A DNA stretch of 64,000 bases from positions 62,001 to 126,000 of the forward strand of contig JAEWAQ010000082.1 of NCBI GenBank assembly GCA_023391635.1, in the 5' to 3' direction. The position numbers and the translations under genes are program-made. The notes beneath the pieces were generated by a model. That model did no database searches. It worked only from the letters and a program-made list of their open reading frames with translations, and was not told the origin of the DNA. The stretch comes from Bacillota bacterium. Lineage in GTDB: Bacteria > Bacillota > Bacilli > Paenibacillales > Paenibacillaceae. The number at the start of each line of letters is the position of its first letter. Position 1 is the stretch's first letter. Shown here in pieces: positions 1 through 8,434 of this stretch.

Positions 1-89
1 GACTTCTCGCCTCCCGAGGCGGAAGGGCGGTCCGAGCATGTCGGAACGCTTTAAACTGGTACCTTCGTATAAGCACGAATGACACATAT

Positions 90-135
90 GCGGCAGGGGA
101 CTGCTCCCAAGGAGCAGACAAAATCCTCCTGCCGC
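90..135 (+). promoter_or_regulatory. Nested hairpin in the leader of the exopolysaccharide operon
   Basis: An outer stem GCGGCAGG (90-97) pairs with CCTGCCGC (128-135). It encloses a perfect inner hairpin CTGCTCC-caa-GGAGCAG (101-117). No T-run follows, so this is not an obvious terminator. It lies about 250 bases before the first gene and could be a structured 5' leader RNA or the tail of an upstream transcript. I do not recognise a known riboswitch class. The rest of bases 1-382 holds no gene I can support. Confidence 0.3.
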
Positions 136-254
136 GTAATAGTTTTGCAAGGGAAAGTGACGATACAATGGATGAAGCGAGAGACAAGACCCGCAAATAA
201 GTAAAAACGACTTCGTCGTCCCTTCAGGACAGAGAATGTCGGTTTTATCGAAGA

Positions 255-295
255 CGATTCAGAAAAGGATAGCTAATTTTATGCTTTCTGAATCG
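255..295. promoter_or_regulatory. 11-bp perfect inverted repeat upstream of the EPS operon
   Basis: CGATTCAGAAA (255-265) and TTTCTGAATCG (285-295) are perfect inverted arms separated by 19 bases of AT-rich sequence. It may be an operator or a hairpin. It sits 88 bases before the first start codon and just upstream of a TATATT hexamer at 336-341. Confidence 0.4.
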
Positions 296-342
296 TTCGG
301 CAAGTACATCCGACAGTTTGGGATATGAAATCGCCTATATTC

Positions 343-358
343 GTCGGAATATTCCGAC
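343..358. promoter_or_regulatory. 16-bp perfect palindrome, probable operator of the EPS operon
   Basis: GTCGGAATATTCCGAC is a perfect palindrome that ends 24 bases before the TTG start at 383. It lies directly after a TATATT hexamer (336-341) that could serve as the -10 box, so a bound dimer would cover the transcription start. A further half-site TCCGAC occurs at 309-314. The binding protein is not identifiable from the window. Confidence 0.5.
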
Positions 359-382
359 AATGATGTATCGGGGGAAACAAGA

Positions 383-1138
383 TTGGAATGGCAACGGTAT
401 TGGAGCGTCTTGAAGCGGAAAGGCTGGATGGTCGTACTCATCGCGATCGTCGGCAGCGTGGCTGCCGGGTACTATTCCACCCACTTGGTCAGACCTCAGT
501 ACGAAGCTTCGGCCAAGTTGATCGTCAATCAGAGTCGGCCTGCAACCGCACAGAGCACAAGCATCGATGTCGGCATGATCAGTTCCAACATCCTGCTGAT
601 CAAAACGTACAAAGAAATCATCCGCACGCCGCGCATCATGGACGAAGTCGTCCGTCAGCATCCGGAACTGCGGGCGAGCGCGAACGAATTAATCGCCAAA
701 GTCGCTGTTCGCTCCGTCAACGAATCGCAAGTGATGTCCGTTACGGTCCGGGACTTCTCATACGAACGGGCGGCCGCGATCGCGAATGCGGTGTCGGAAG
801 TGTTCCGGCAGGAGATTCGTCCGCTGTTGAACGTGGACAACGTATCGATCCTCAACCTGGCGGATCCGAAGGAACGGCGTTTGCCGGTAGCGCCGAATCG
901 GACATTGAACGTCATGGTGGCCTTCGTGTTGTGCACGATGGCGGGCCTTGGGCTCGCGTTCGTCCTCGACCAGTTCGACGACAGGATCCGTACGGAAGCG
1001 GACGTTCGCGATCGGCTTGGCCTGCCGCTGCTCGCGGAAATTCCCGCCGGCAAACTGCGCAGTCGAGTAAGCGGCGGCCTGCCGGCTCGTCAATCGGATC
1101 CGATGGGAGGGAAGCGCAATGTCACGATCGATGCGTAG
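383..1138 (+). CDS. Polysaccharide chain-length regulator / tyrosine-kinase activator (Wzz/CapA/YveK type)
   Basis: This 251-residue protein is the membrane partner of the BY-kinase encoded next. It is expected to control polymer length and export of the exopolysaccharide. The first membrane helix spans about residues 14-32 and the second about 175-195, with an extracytoplasmic loop between them. A proline-rich PVAPNRTLN stretch precedes the second helix, as is usual in this family. A short cytoplasmic tail (FDDRIRTEADVRDRLGLPLLAEIP) resembles the activator tail that docks on the kinase. The start is TTG, chosen because GGGG (371-374) is placed correctly and the product begins with the family's usual MEWQRYWSVLKR. 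It overlaps the kinase gene by 20 bases, implying translational coupling. Confidence 0.88.
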   Translation: MEWQRYWSVLKRKGWMVVLIAIVGSVAAGYYSTHLVRPQYEASAKLIVNQSRPATAQSTSIDVGMISSNILLIKTYKEIIRTPRIMDEVVRQHPELRASANELIAKVAVRSVNESQVMSVTVRDFSYERAAAIANAVSEVFRQEIRPLLNVDNVSILNLADPKERRLPVAPNRTLNVMVAFVLCTMAGLGLAFVLDQFDDRIRTEADVRDRLGLPLLAEIPAGKLRSRVSGGLPARQSDPMGGKRNVTIDA

Positions 1139-1772
1139 GCGGGGCCTGGTGATCGAGATGGGACCGCGACCCGCCGTGTCCGAAGCGTATCGGAGCTTGA
1201 GGACGAACATCGCTTTTGCCTGCCGGGATGCGGGACTGAAGACCGTGATGATCGCCTCCGCCCTGCCCGGCGAAGGCAAGAGCGTGACGGCGGCCCAAGT
1301 GGCCGCCAGCTATGCGCATGCCGGCCGTCAAGTGCTGATGCTGGACGCGAATTTGCGCAGCCCGGTTCAGCACAAGTTGCTTGAACTGTCGAGCCATGAC
1401 GGGCTTGTCGCGCTGTTGAACGGCGAGACCGGCTTGGACGACGGGATTCAGGAAACCGGGATCGACAACTTGCATGCGATCAGCGCCGGCTCCGTGCCGC
1501 CGAACCCGTCCGAGTTGCTCGATTCGGCGGCGATGAGCGCATTGCTGGCGGCAGTGAAGGAGCGCTTCGACATCGTTATCGTCGATTCGCCGGCCATCTT
1601 GTCCGCAGCCGATGCGCGAATCGTGGCCAGCAAATGCGACGGCGTCGTCCTTGTCGTAAGGGCGGGCAGGACGGCGGGCAAGACGGTGGATCAGGCGCGG
1701 CATTCACTCGCGCACGGCAAGGCGAACGTCATCGGCGCCGTGCTGAATCATGTCGGCCGCTTAGGCCGGTAA
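1119..1772 (+). CDS. CpsD/CapB-type bacterial tyrosine kinase (BY-kinase)
   Basis: A 217-residue cytoplasmic ATPase paired with the preceding membrane activator; together they are expected to regulate polymerisation and export. Visible motifs are Walker A (SALPGEGKSVTAAQVA, about residue 48), Walker A' (VLMLDANLRSP) and Walker B (IVIVDSPAIL). The EAYRSLRTNIAF segment near the N-terminus is the usual oligomerisation helix. The protein ends HVGRLGR and has no C-terminal tyrosine cluster, which normally carries autophosphorylation in this family, so cyclic autophosphorylation may be absent or moved. The gene is followed by 192 bases before galU in which I see no gene. Confidence 0.87.
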   Translation: MSRSMRRRGLVIEMGPRPAVSEAYRSLRTNIAFACRDAGLKTVMIASALPGEGKSVTAAQVAASYAHAGRQVLMLDANLRSPVQHKLLELSSHDGLVALLNGETGLDDGIQETGIDNLHAISAGSVPPNPSELLDSAAMSALLAAVKERFDIVIVDSPAILSAADARIVASKCDGVVLVVRAGRTAGKTVDQARHSLAHGKANVIGAVLNHVGRLGR

Positions 1773-1964
1773 CAATCGAATCCTGATCGGAATTCGCATG
1801 CGCGTGAATTCGAAGGATATGTCTCCTGCTCCTCTATCACTGGAGATACTCGGCCATGCTGTGGGTCTTGGCGACCTTAGACGTGAATCGTCAAGGGTGT
1901 GGCGTGAGGAGGGGTTCGATGCCCCGGTAAGATGAAATACAGTCATGAGGTAGGTGAATGGGGA

Positions 1965-2864
1965 TTGAACAAAGTTACGAAAGCGATCATCCCTGCAGCT
2001 GGACTGGGTACCCGATTCCTGCCTGCAACGAAAGCGATGCCCAAAGAAATGCTGCCGATCGTCGACAAGCCGACCATTCAATACATCGTGGAGGAAGCGA
2101 TCGCGTCCGGCATTCAAGACATTATCGTCGTGACGGGCAAGGGCAAGCGGGCGATCGAAGACCATTTCGACATCGCCTTCGAACTGGAGTACACGCTCGA
2201 GGAGAAGGGCAAGCACGACATCTTGCGGAAGGTTCAGCAATCTTCGGGCGTCGAGCTTCACTACATCCGCCAGAAGGAGCCCAAGGGGCTCGGGCATGCC
2301 GTATGGTGCGCGCGCAACTTCATCGGCGATGAACCGTTTGCGGTGCTGCTCGGCGACGACATCGTGCAAGCGGATGTCCCCTGCACGCGGCAGTTGATCG
2401 GTCAATACGAGCGAACCGGCAGCCCGGTCATCGGAGTTCAAGCGGTCGGGCCGGACCAGACGCAGCGTTACGGGATTGTAGACCCGCTCGGGCATGAAGG
2501 GCGGCTGTACCAAGTCAACCGATTCATCGAGAAGCCGCCACTCGGACAAGCCCCGTCCAACTTGGCCATTATGGGACGCTATATTCTCACTCCGCGCATC
2601 TTCGAATATTTGGGCCGCCAAGAGCCCGGCGCCGGTGGGGAAATTCAGTTGACCGACGCCATTCAGATGCTGAACGAAGAGACGGACGTTTACGCGTACG
2701 ACTTCGAAGGCACCCGGTACGACGTGGGCGAGAAGCTCGGATACATCATGACGACGATCGATTTCGCGCTGCGCAATCCGGAGCTTCGCTACCAGCTGAT
2801 GGACGAATTGGAAGGCGTAATCGAAAGGGAGAAAGTGAGTGAATGGGATGGCCCGACGATATGA
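1965..2864 (+). CDS. galU: UTP--glucose-1-phosphate uridylyltransferase
   Basis: Makes UDP-glucose from glucose-1-phosphate and UTP, supplying the polymer and the UDP-glucose dehydrogenase encoded further down. It is about 299 residues, the normal family length. The nucleotide-binding signature AAGLGTRFLPATKAMPKEML is at the N-terminus, and VDKPTIQYIVEEA and GLGHAVWCAR follow in order. I place the start at TTG 1965 (MNKVTKAIIPAAG) rather than the upstream in-frame ATG 1932, because AGGTAGGTG at 1948-1956 is spaced for it and the family starts there. The 3' end overlaps the next gene by 26 bases. Confidence 0.95.
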   Translation: MNKVTKAIIPAAGLGTRFLPATKAMPKEMLPIVDKPTIQYIVEEAIASGIQDIIVVTGKGKRAIEDHFDIAFELEYTLEEKGKHDILRKVQQSSGVELHYIRQKEPKGLGHAVWCARNFIGDEPFAVLLGDDIVQADVPCTRQLIGQYERTGSPVIGVQAVGPDQTQRYGIVDPLGHEGRLYQVNRFIEKPPLGQAPSNLAIMGRYILTPRIFEYLGRQEPGAGGEIQLTDAIQMLNEETDVYAYDFEGTRYDVGEKLGYIMTTIDFALRNPELRYQLMDELEGVIEREKVSEWDGPTI

Positions 2865-3474
2865 TCAGCGCTTTTATAAGAAGGCCAAACGCGCCATCGA
2901 CGTGATCGGCGCCTCGCTGGGATTGCTGTTGATCTCCCCGCTGCTTGCTGCAGTTGCGATTGCGATCAAGCTGGAAGATCCGGGCAGCTCGGTGTTGTTC
3001 CACCAGGTCCGAATCGGCAAAGGCGAGAAGCCGTTTCGGATGTACAAGTTCCGTTCCATGGTGCCAAATGCGGAGCAGAAGCTGGAAGAACTGCTAGGCA
3101 AGAACGAGATTCGGGGCGCCATGTTCAAAATGAAGTCGGATCCGCGCATTACCCGTGTGGGCAGATGGATTCGCAGGACGAGCATCGACGAGCTGCCGCA
3201 GCTGTTCAACGTGCTGAAGGGCGACATGTCGCTGGTCGGTCCGAGACCTCCGCTTCCCAGAGAAGTAGCGGAATATTCGGAGTATGACAAGAAGCGGCTG
3301 TCGGTCGAATCCGGCTGCACAGGGCTGTGGCAGGTGAGCGGGCGTAACGATCTCAGCTTCGAGCAGATGGTGGAGCTCGATCTCGCGTACATCCAACAAC
3401 GAAGCATTGCGGGGGATATCAAGATCATATTCAAAACGTTCAAGCTGCTGCTTGGAGCCAAAGACGCTTATTGA
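2839..3474 (+). CDS. Initiating undecaprenyl-phosphate sugar transferase
   Basis: A 211-residue monotopic phosphoglycosyl transferase (PF02397) that should load the first sugar phosphate onto undecaprenyl phosphate at the inner face of the membrane. One hydrophobic re-entrant helix lies at about residues 22-43. It is followed by FHQVRIGKGEKPFRMYKFRSM and by SIDELPQLFNVLKGDMSLVGPRP, the conserved core with the catalytic Asp-Glu pair. It is the short form without the N-terminal multi-helix domain of WcaJ. The start is GTG 2839 with GGGAG six bases upstream; ATG 2848 is an alternative. Confidence 0.93.
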   Translation: MNGMARRYDQRFYKKAKRAIDVIGASLGLLLISPLLAAVAIAIKLEDPGSSVLFHQVRIGKGEKPFRMYKFRSMVPNAEQKLEELLGKNEIRGAMFKMKSDPRITRVGRWIRRTSIDELPQLFNVLKGDMSLVGPRPPLPREVAEYSEYDKKRLSVESGCTGLWQVSGRNDLSFEQMVELDLAYIQQRSIAGDIKIIFKTFKLLLGAKDAY

Positions 3475-3492
3475 CGACAGGGTGGCGAGCGG

Positions 3493-4755
3493 ATGAAGAA
3501 ATTGATGTGGATTACGAACCGGCTCCCTTTCCCGGGCACCGACGGACGCAAAAACATGCTGCTGCAGTACATTCGGCAGATGAAAGAGATTGAACCGGAC
3601 TGTGAAATCGTCAATCTGTCGTTCGTGGACGACGACAAATATTTGCCGCACCAGCCGCCGGAGATCGATCGGCTCATTCATCTGTCGCCCCCGGGAATGC
3701 TCGAGAAGCTGTTCAATGTTGCGGTATATTCATTGCTGCTCGGCAGATGGCCGCTGCAAGTATCCGTCTACTACAGCCGGAGCACGCATCGGCTGATCCG
3801 GGCACTTGTCCGCGAAGAGCAGCCGGCGCTCATCCTGTACGACATGGTGCGGGTGGCGGAATATTCGCCGGGCAAGGCGGACGCGGTCCGCAAGGTGCTC
3901 AATTACGACGACCTGCTGTCTCTGCGCTACCGGCGCCAGTTGGACTGGTTCCGGTACATTCCGTCCGTATTCGGCGGCTTCGCGGACAAGTTGCCGCAAA
4001 GCTTAAGACGCATTGCGAACGTCAAATTCGTTCAGCGATGGCTGATCGCCTGGGAGAGCAGGCTGCTTGCCCGCTATGAAGTCGAGGCGGCTGCGCGGTT
4101 CGATCATCTGGTCTTCACCTCGCCTGCCGAAGCCAAGAGTTTCCGGCTGCTTACCCGTCACGCTTCGTGCCACGGCATTCCGATGCAGTTCAACCCGGAC
4201 CGAAGGCTGATCGGAATGCCGCGCCGATACGACCGCAACAAGATCGTCTTCGTCGGCAAGATGGACATTCCGCACAACAGCTCGGCCGTCCTTTATTTCT
4301 GCGAGCGGGTATGGCCTGCGATAAGGCGACAAGCGCCGGAAACTACTTTCCACATTATCGGGAAAAATCCGACGGCGGAAGTGAGGCGCCTGCAGCAGAC
4401 GCAGCCGGGCGTCGTCGTGACCGGAGAAGTGGAGGACGTGAGGCGGATCGCCGGCGATTCCGCCTTGATGATCGCGCCGCTGTTGTTCGGAACGGGAATC
4501 AAGACGAAGATCGTGGAGGCGATGTCGTGGGGGCTGCCCGTCGTCACGAGCCCGGTCGGCAGCGAAGGCATCGGCGCGAATCATGGGGAGGAGCTGTACG
4601 TGTGCAGGTCCGACGAGGAGATGGCCGGCTGCGTGCTGACGCTGTTGAGAGATGCCGAGACGAATGAGCGCATGTCCCGCAACGCGTTGCGTTACGTGGA
4701 CCGTCATTTCGGCGCCGCCGCTTCTCTTCGCAGTCTTGCGCGCATTTTGTCATGA
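3493..4755 (+). CDS. GT4-type glycosyltransferase
   Basis: A 420-residue retaining glycosyltransferase with a GT-B fold, expected to add a sugar to the lipid-linked repeat unit. The C-terminal donor site is clear: FVGKMDIPHN at the start of the second domain, then FGTGIKTKIVEAMSWGLPVVTSPVGSEGI with the EX7E-like region. The N-terminal MKKLMWITNRLPFPGTDGRKN is typical of the PEP-CTERM/EpsH1-like sugar transferase group. ATG start with a GGTGGCGAG ribosome site. The stop overlaps the next start (ATGA). Confidence 0.87.
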   Translation: MKKLMWITNRLPFPGTDGRKNMLLQYIRQMKEIEPDCEIVNLSFVDDDKYLPHQPPEIDRLIHLSPPGMLEKLFNVAVYSLLLGRWPLQVSVYYSRSTHRLIRALVREEQPALILYDMVRVAEYSPGKADAVRKVLNYDDLLSLRYRRQLDWFRYIPSVFGGFADKLPQSLRRIANVKFVQRWLIAWESRLLARYEVEAAARFDHLVFTSPAEAKSFRLLTRHASCHGIPMQFNPDRRLIGMPRRYDRNKIVFVGKMDIPHNSSAVLYFCERVWPAIRRQAPETTFHIIGKNPTAEVRRLQQTQPGVVVTGEVEDVRRIAGDSALMIAPLLFGTGIKTKIVEAMSWGLPVVTSPVGSEGIGANHGEELYVCRSDEEMAGCVLTLLRDAETNERMSRNALRYVDRHFGAAASLRSLARILS

Positions 4756-6071
4756 TTCGCGAACTCGTCATTGCGCTGTTTCTGTTATCGCTTGCCGTTC
4801 TCACTTACGACAGCTTGCCCTATTTCCATTTCTCCGTCTATCGTCCGCTTGCGATGTTTCCGATGTTCGCCGCTTCCTTCCTGCTGTTGTTCACCGGGTT
4901 CCGGTTTCGGAAGGGGGATGGGCTGCTGCTCGCTTTCGCGCTGTACAGTATCGGACATTCGCTCGCGGCGGCGATCGGCTACGAAGACATGGGCAGCAGC
5001 CTGAAGCATGCGGTGACGCTGCTGTTCGGGCTGTCGATGTACCGGGTAAGCACTTACGTCGCAGAGCAAACGAAAGACGACCCCTCGCTGATCCGCCGAA
5101 TTTCGGCATGCGTGCTGATCGCCTTCGTCCCGCCGCTCGCGGCCGGCTTTCTGCAGCTTGCGGACGCGCTCTTCGTGCGCAGCGGATTTTCCGGCGCCTG
5201 GACCGGCCTGTTTTCCGAGAAAGTGTACAAAGGCCGCATGCAGATGCTGTCGGGCGAGCCTTCCTGGGCGGCCATCCATCTGTTGACCGGCGGCTTGCTG
5301 GCGCTGTATCTGTTGCGGCAAGGCTTTCGCAAGCATCTGATCCTGCTTGGCGGGATTGCGATCTTGCTTGTGCTGTCGTTCTCGGCTTATGCGTACACCG
5401 TAATGCTGACCGCTTTGCTGATCTATGTGCTGACGACAGGCAAGCACCGGGGACGCATGATCGTCGCGCTCGCCGCCTGCGTTTGGATCGTGACCGTCGG
5501 GGTGCCGTATTTGCTTGAGGCTTTACGGGTCAGCGGGTATTTCACGGACCGGTTCCAATTCGATTTCGAGCGCTTGATGCAGTCGGACAATTCGTTCTTC
5601 GTCCGGCTCGTGTTTCCCGCCATCGGATTCATGGAATTCGCGCAGCACCCTGTTGCAGGCGTCGGAGGCGGATTTTATTACCGGGAATTCGCGGATTACA
5701 TGCTGCGGCATTTCAGCGAAGGGCTCGGATTCAAGGAAGTCTACGACCTGGTGTTCCTGCATCCCGAATGGGCCACGCCGCGCAATCTGCTGTCGAAGGT
5801 GTTCGCCGAGGAGGGACTAATCGGGGCCGCGCTGTTCATCGGTTTCCTGATCTCGATATTTCGGCGGGCCGGCGGGAATCCGTACGCGAAGTTCGCGGCG
5901 GCGCTCGGCGTGGCGCTCGTGATGAATTTCGATTCGTACGCCTTCGTGAATTTCTGGCTGCTCGCAGGATTCGTCCGGGGCGGATTTTTCGATCGCGGGC
6001 CGACTTTTCATGCCGCAGAGACAGCGATGGCGGATCCGCCGGATATGAAGGAGATGAAGCATACGGCATGA
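4752..6071 (+). CDS. Wzy-like polysaccharide polymerase / O-antigen ligase-family membrane protein
   Basis: A 439-residue integral membrane protein with about ten or more hydrophobic segments and a large hydrophilic loop (about residues 265-345) before the last helices. That layout matches Wzy/WaaL proteins, which polymerise lipid-linked repeat units on the outer face. The loop carries GVGGGFYYREF, similar to the conserved glycine-rich stretch in these proteins. Sequence conservation in the family is low, so the assignment rests on topology and on position inside the EPS operon. Start and stop overlap both neighbours by ATGA. Confidence 0.8.
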   Translation: MIRELVIALFLLSLAVLTYDSLPYFHFSVYRPLAMFPMFAASFLLLFTGFRFRKGDGLLLAFALYSIGHSLAAAIGYEDMGSSLKHAVTLLFGLSMYRVSTYVAEQTKDDPSLIRRISACVLIAFVPPLAAGFLQLADALFVRSGFSGAWTGLFSEKVYKGRMQMLSGEPSWAAIHLLTGGLLALYLLRQGFRKHLILLGGIAILLVLSFSAYAYTVMLTALLIYVLTTGKHRGRMIVALAACVWIVTVGVPYLLEALRVSGYFTDRFQFDFERLMQSDNSFFVRLVFPAIGFMEFAQHPVAGVGGGFYYREFADYMLRHFSEGLGFKEVYDLVFLHPEWATPRNLLSKVFAEEGLIGAALFIGFLISIFRRAGGNPYAKFAAALGVALVMNFDSYAFVNFWLLAGFVRGGFFDRGPTFHAAETAMADPPDMKEMKHTA

Positions 6072-7291
6072 AATTGAAAATCGTCATGATCAATAGTTTG
6101 TATACGCCGAACATCGTAGGGGGAGCGGAAATTTCCACGCAAATTTTGGCGGAATCGCTTGCCCCGGATGCAGAGGTGCATGTGTTGACGACGGGGGGCC
6201 ACGGGAGAAGCGAAGGCGTCCGGACGGAAGAAATCAACGGCGTCCTTGTGCACCGGCTGCCGCACGGCAACCTGTATTGGATCGGCGACGTCCGCAAGCG
6301 CGGCGTGCTCACGCGGTCGGCGCGCAGAATGATCGATTTATACAACCCGGTGCAAATCCGGACGGTCCGCGACATCGTGGGCTCGCTTGAACCGGATGTC
6401 GTGCATACGCACAATCTGTCCGGATTCGGCGCTTCCATCTGGACAGCATGCGCGACGCTCGGCGTGCCGGTCGTGCATACGCTGCGCGACTATTCGCTGC
6501 TCTCGCCGGTTAGCTCGCCGCTTGCGAATCCGTTGTTATCGCGGCTTTACAGTCGGACGTCTCAAGGCGTCAGCGGACAGGTGGCGGCGGCGGTCGGTAT
6601 CTCGTCGCATATTTTGGACCGGCATCTGGATGCGGGCCTGTTCCCCGACGCGGACTGCCACGTTATCCCGAACGGTGTGCCCGGCGAAATTGCCGGCATG
6701 GACAAGGACTTCGACCGCAAGCCGCTGCGCATCGGCTGCTTCGGCCGAATCGAGCCCGAGAAGGGCGTGCGCGAATTGATATCCGCGATCGTCGGTTTGC
6801 CCAGAGGCATGATCGAGAGCGTGACGATCTGCGGCGAGGGGAGCTTGCGCCAGGAGCTCGAGGCTCAGTGGCGCCATGACGGACGCTTCCTGTTCACCGG
6901 CAAGGTGAAGCCGGAGGAAGCGCGCGAGCGGATGGCCGGCGTAGACGTGACGTTCGTGCCGTCCGTATGGGAGGAGCCGTTCGGGCGGGTGATCATCGAA
7001 TCGTATCAAGTCGGCACGCCGGTATACGCCTCTGCGGTCGGCGGCATCCCGGACGTCGTCCTGCACCCGGACTGCAGTCTGTTCGCGCCGGGCAGTCCGG
7101 CCGCAATCCAGGACAAGATCATCGAATTCTATGCGATGTCCGGCGAGGAGAAGCGGCAGCTGCAGGCGCAAGTGCTGCGCCATTGCCGCCGCTTCTCCTC
7201 GGCAACGCTTATGGGAAGGCATCTTGAACTTTATGAACGAACGCGATCGACAAGCGGCGGATTCCAGATTGCCGCCGCATACGGCAGGTAG
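6068..7291 (+). CDS. GT4-type glycosyltransferase
   Basis: A 407-residue retaining glycosyltransferase. The N-terminal LKIVMINSLYTPNIVGGAE motif, the VVHTHNLSGFG strand-loop and the C-terminal CFGRIEPEKGVRELISAI are classic GT4 elements. The E-x7-E donor-binding region is VPSVWEEPFGRVIIESYQVG. The ATG at 6068 overlaps the upstream stop (ATGA) and gives the canonical N-terminus; the frame stays open further upstream, but that extension has no ribosome site. The acceptor and donor cannot be told from sequence. Confidence 0.9.
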   Translation: MKLKIVMINSLYTPNIVGGAEISTQILAESLAPDAEVHVLTTGGHGRSEGVRTEEINGVLVHRLPHGNLYWIGDVRKRGVLTRSARRMIDLYNPVQIRTVRDIVGSLEPDVVHTHNLSGFGASIWTACATLGVPVVHTLRDYSLLSPVSSPLANPLLSRLYSRTSQGVSGQVAAAVGISSHILDRHLDAGLFPDADCHVIPNGVPGEIAGMDKDFDRKPLRIGCFGRIEPEKGVRELISAIVGLPRGMIESVTICGEGSLRQELEAQWRHDGRFLFTGKVKPEEARERMAGVDVTFVPSVWEEPFGRVIIESYQVGTPVYASAVGGIPDVVLHPDCSLFAPGSPAAIQDKIIEFYAMSGEEKRQLQAQVLRHCRRFSSATLMGRHLELYERTRSTSGGFQIAAAYGR

Positions 7292-8434
7292 GTGGAGGAA
7301 TTGCGCAACCCGACGGTTTACATGTGGCCCAAGACGAGCCCGCACAACAAGTACAGCGAGCTGTTGACCGGCTCGATCGAACGCAGCGGCCTGCGAGTCG
7401 TGCATTACGACCGTTCGGCTGCCTTCAAGCCTCGCCGGGGAGACATCGTCCATATGCACTGGCCGCACAACTCGTACCGGTCGCGGCTTCTGCCGCTGAC
7501 GCTCGTCAAGTCGGTTCTGTTCGCCGCGCTGCTGCTCAACTTCAGAGTCAGGGGCGTGCGCCTGTTCTGGACCGTGCACAACGTCTGGCCGCATTCGGGC
7601 AAGACGCGCTGGGACTTCGTCATGCGCAAGATCATTCTGCTTGCCTGCCACCGCGCTTTCGTGCTGAGCGAGAAGACGATGAGCGAAGTGGCTGCGGCCT
7701 TCTATGGGGGCAGGCAGGTGGAGAAGCTTGTGCTGACGCCTCACGGACATTACGTGGATGCCTATCCGCGCAGCGGCTTGGATATTCGCGAGAAGTTTGG
7801 CATCCCGGCAGACAGGTTCGTGTTTATGTTTATCGGCCGCATCCATGCCTACAAAGGAGTGGATCGGCTGATTCGGGCTTTCCGGGCGTTGAAGACGCCC
7901 CGGGCCGCGCTGCTGATTGCGGGCGAGGTCGATGCGGCGTACCGACATGCGTTCGAAAGCGAGGTTGATCGAGGGCATCGCGGAGAAGGTGCAGGCGCGA
8001 ACGCAGGCGTAAGTGCTGGTGATGATAGCGGCGACGGCGATAGGGATAGCGATGGCGACATCAAAGTTTATCCGCATTTCGTCGAGGACGGCGAGCTGGC
8101 GGATTACTTGCGGGCGGCCGATGTCATCGTGCTGCCTTACCGGCAGATTACGACATCGGGCAGCGCCGTGCTGGCCCTGTCTTATAAGAAGCCGGTCGTG
8201 GCGCCGGATCTCGGCGGACTCGGCGAATATGTCGCGGACGGTTGCGGCGTGCTGTACGATCCGGACGATCCGGACGGCTTGCGCCAGGCGCTGCATGCCT
8301 CCATGGCTCTGGACCCGCAGATCACGGAGAGGCGCATCGCGGCCAAGCTGAAGGAATGGGATTGGGGCCGAATCGCCGCGAAGATGGTTCGCGTTTACGT
8401 CGGAACGAACGAAGTCGTAGAGGTGAACGGATGA
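7292..8434 (+). CDS. GT4-type glycosyltransferase with a low-complexity insert
   Basis: A 380-residue glycosyltransferase. Recognisable parts are VHMHWPHNS and FWTVHNVWPHSG in the first domain, then FMFIGRIHAYKGVDRLIRAF and TSGSAVLALSYKKPVVAPDLGG in the second. Between them, about residues 225-255, lies a Gly/Asp/Ala-rich stretch (GEGAGANAGVSAGDDSGDGD and on) encoded by short GATAGCGATGGC-like repeats. It looks like a replication-slippage expansion in a surface loop. The GTG start directly follows the previous stop codon; ATG 7322 is an alternative. It overlaps the next gene by ATGA. Confidence 0.85.
   Translation: MEELRNPTVYMWPKTSPHNKYSELLTGSIERSGLRVVHYDRSAAFKPRRGDIVHMHWPHNSYRSRLLPLTLVKSVLFAALLLNFRVRGVRLFWTVHNVWPHSGKTRWDFVMRKIILLACHRAFVLSEKTMSEVAAAFYGGRQVEKLVLTPHGHYVDAYPRSGLDIREKFGIPADRFVFMFIGRIHAYKGVDRLIRAFRALKTPRAALLIAGEVDAAYRHAFESEVDRGHRGEGAGANAGVSAGDDSGDGDRDSDGDIKVYPHFVEDGELADYLRAADVIVLPYRQITTSGSAVLALSYKKPVVAPDLGGLGEYVADGCGVLYDPDDPDGLRQALHASMALDPQITERRIAAKLKEWDWGRIAAKMVRVYVGTNEVVEVNG

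Noticed and set aside
1..54. Possible 3' end of an upstream gene (frame 1 open to a TAA at 52-54)
   Set aside because: Only 17 codons are visible, without a recognisable motif, and another frame stays open longer. It cannot be supported.
388..1152. 254-codon plus-strand frame overlapping the chain-length regulator
   Set aside because: The product is Arg/Gly-rich without family features, while the frame at 383 encodes a clear Wzz-type protein.
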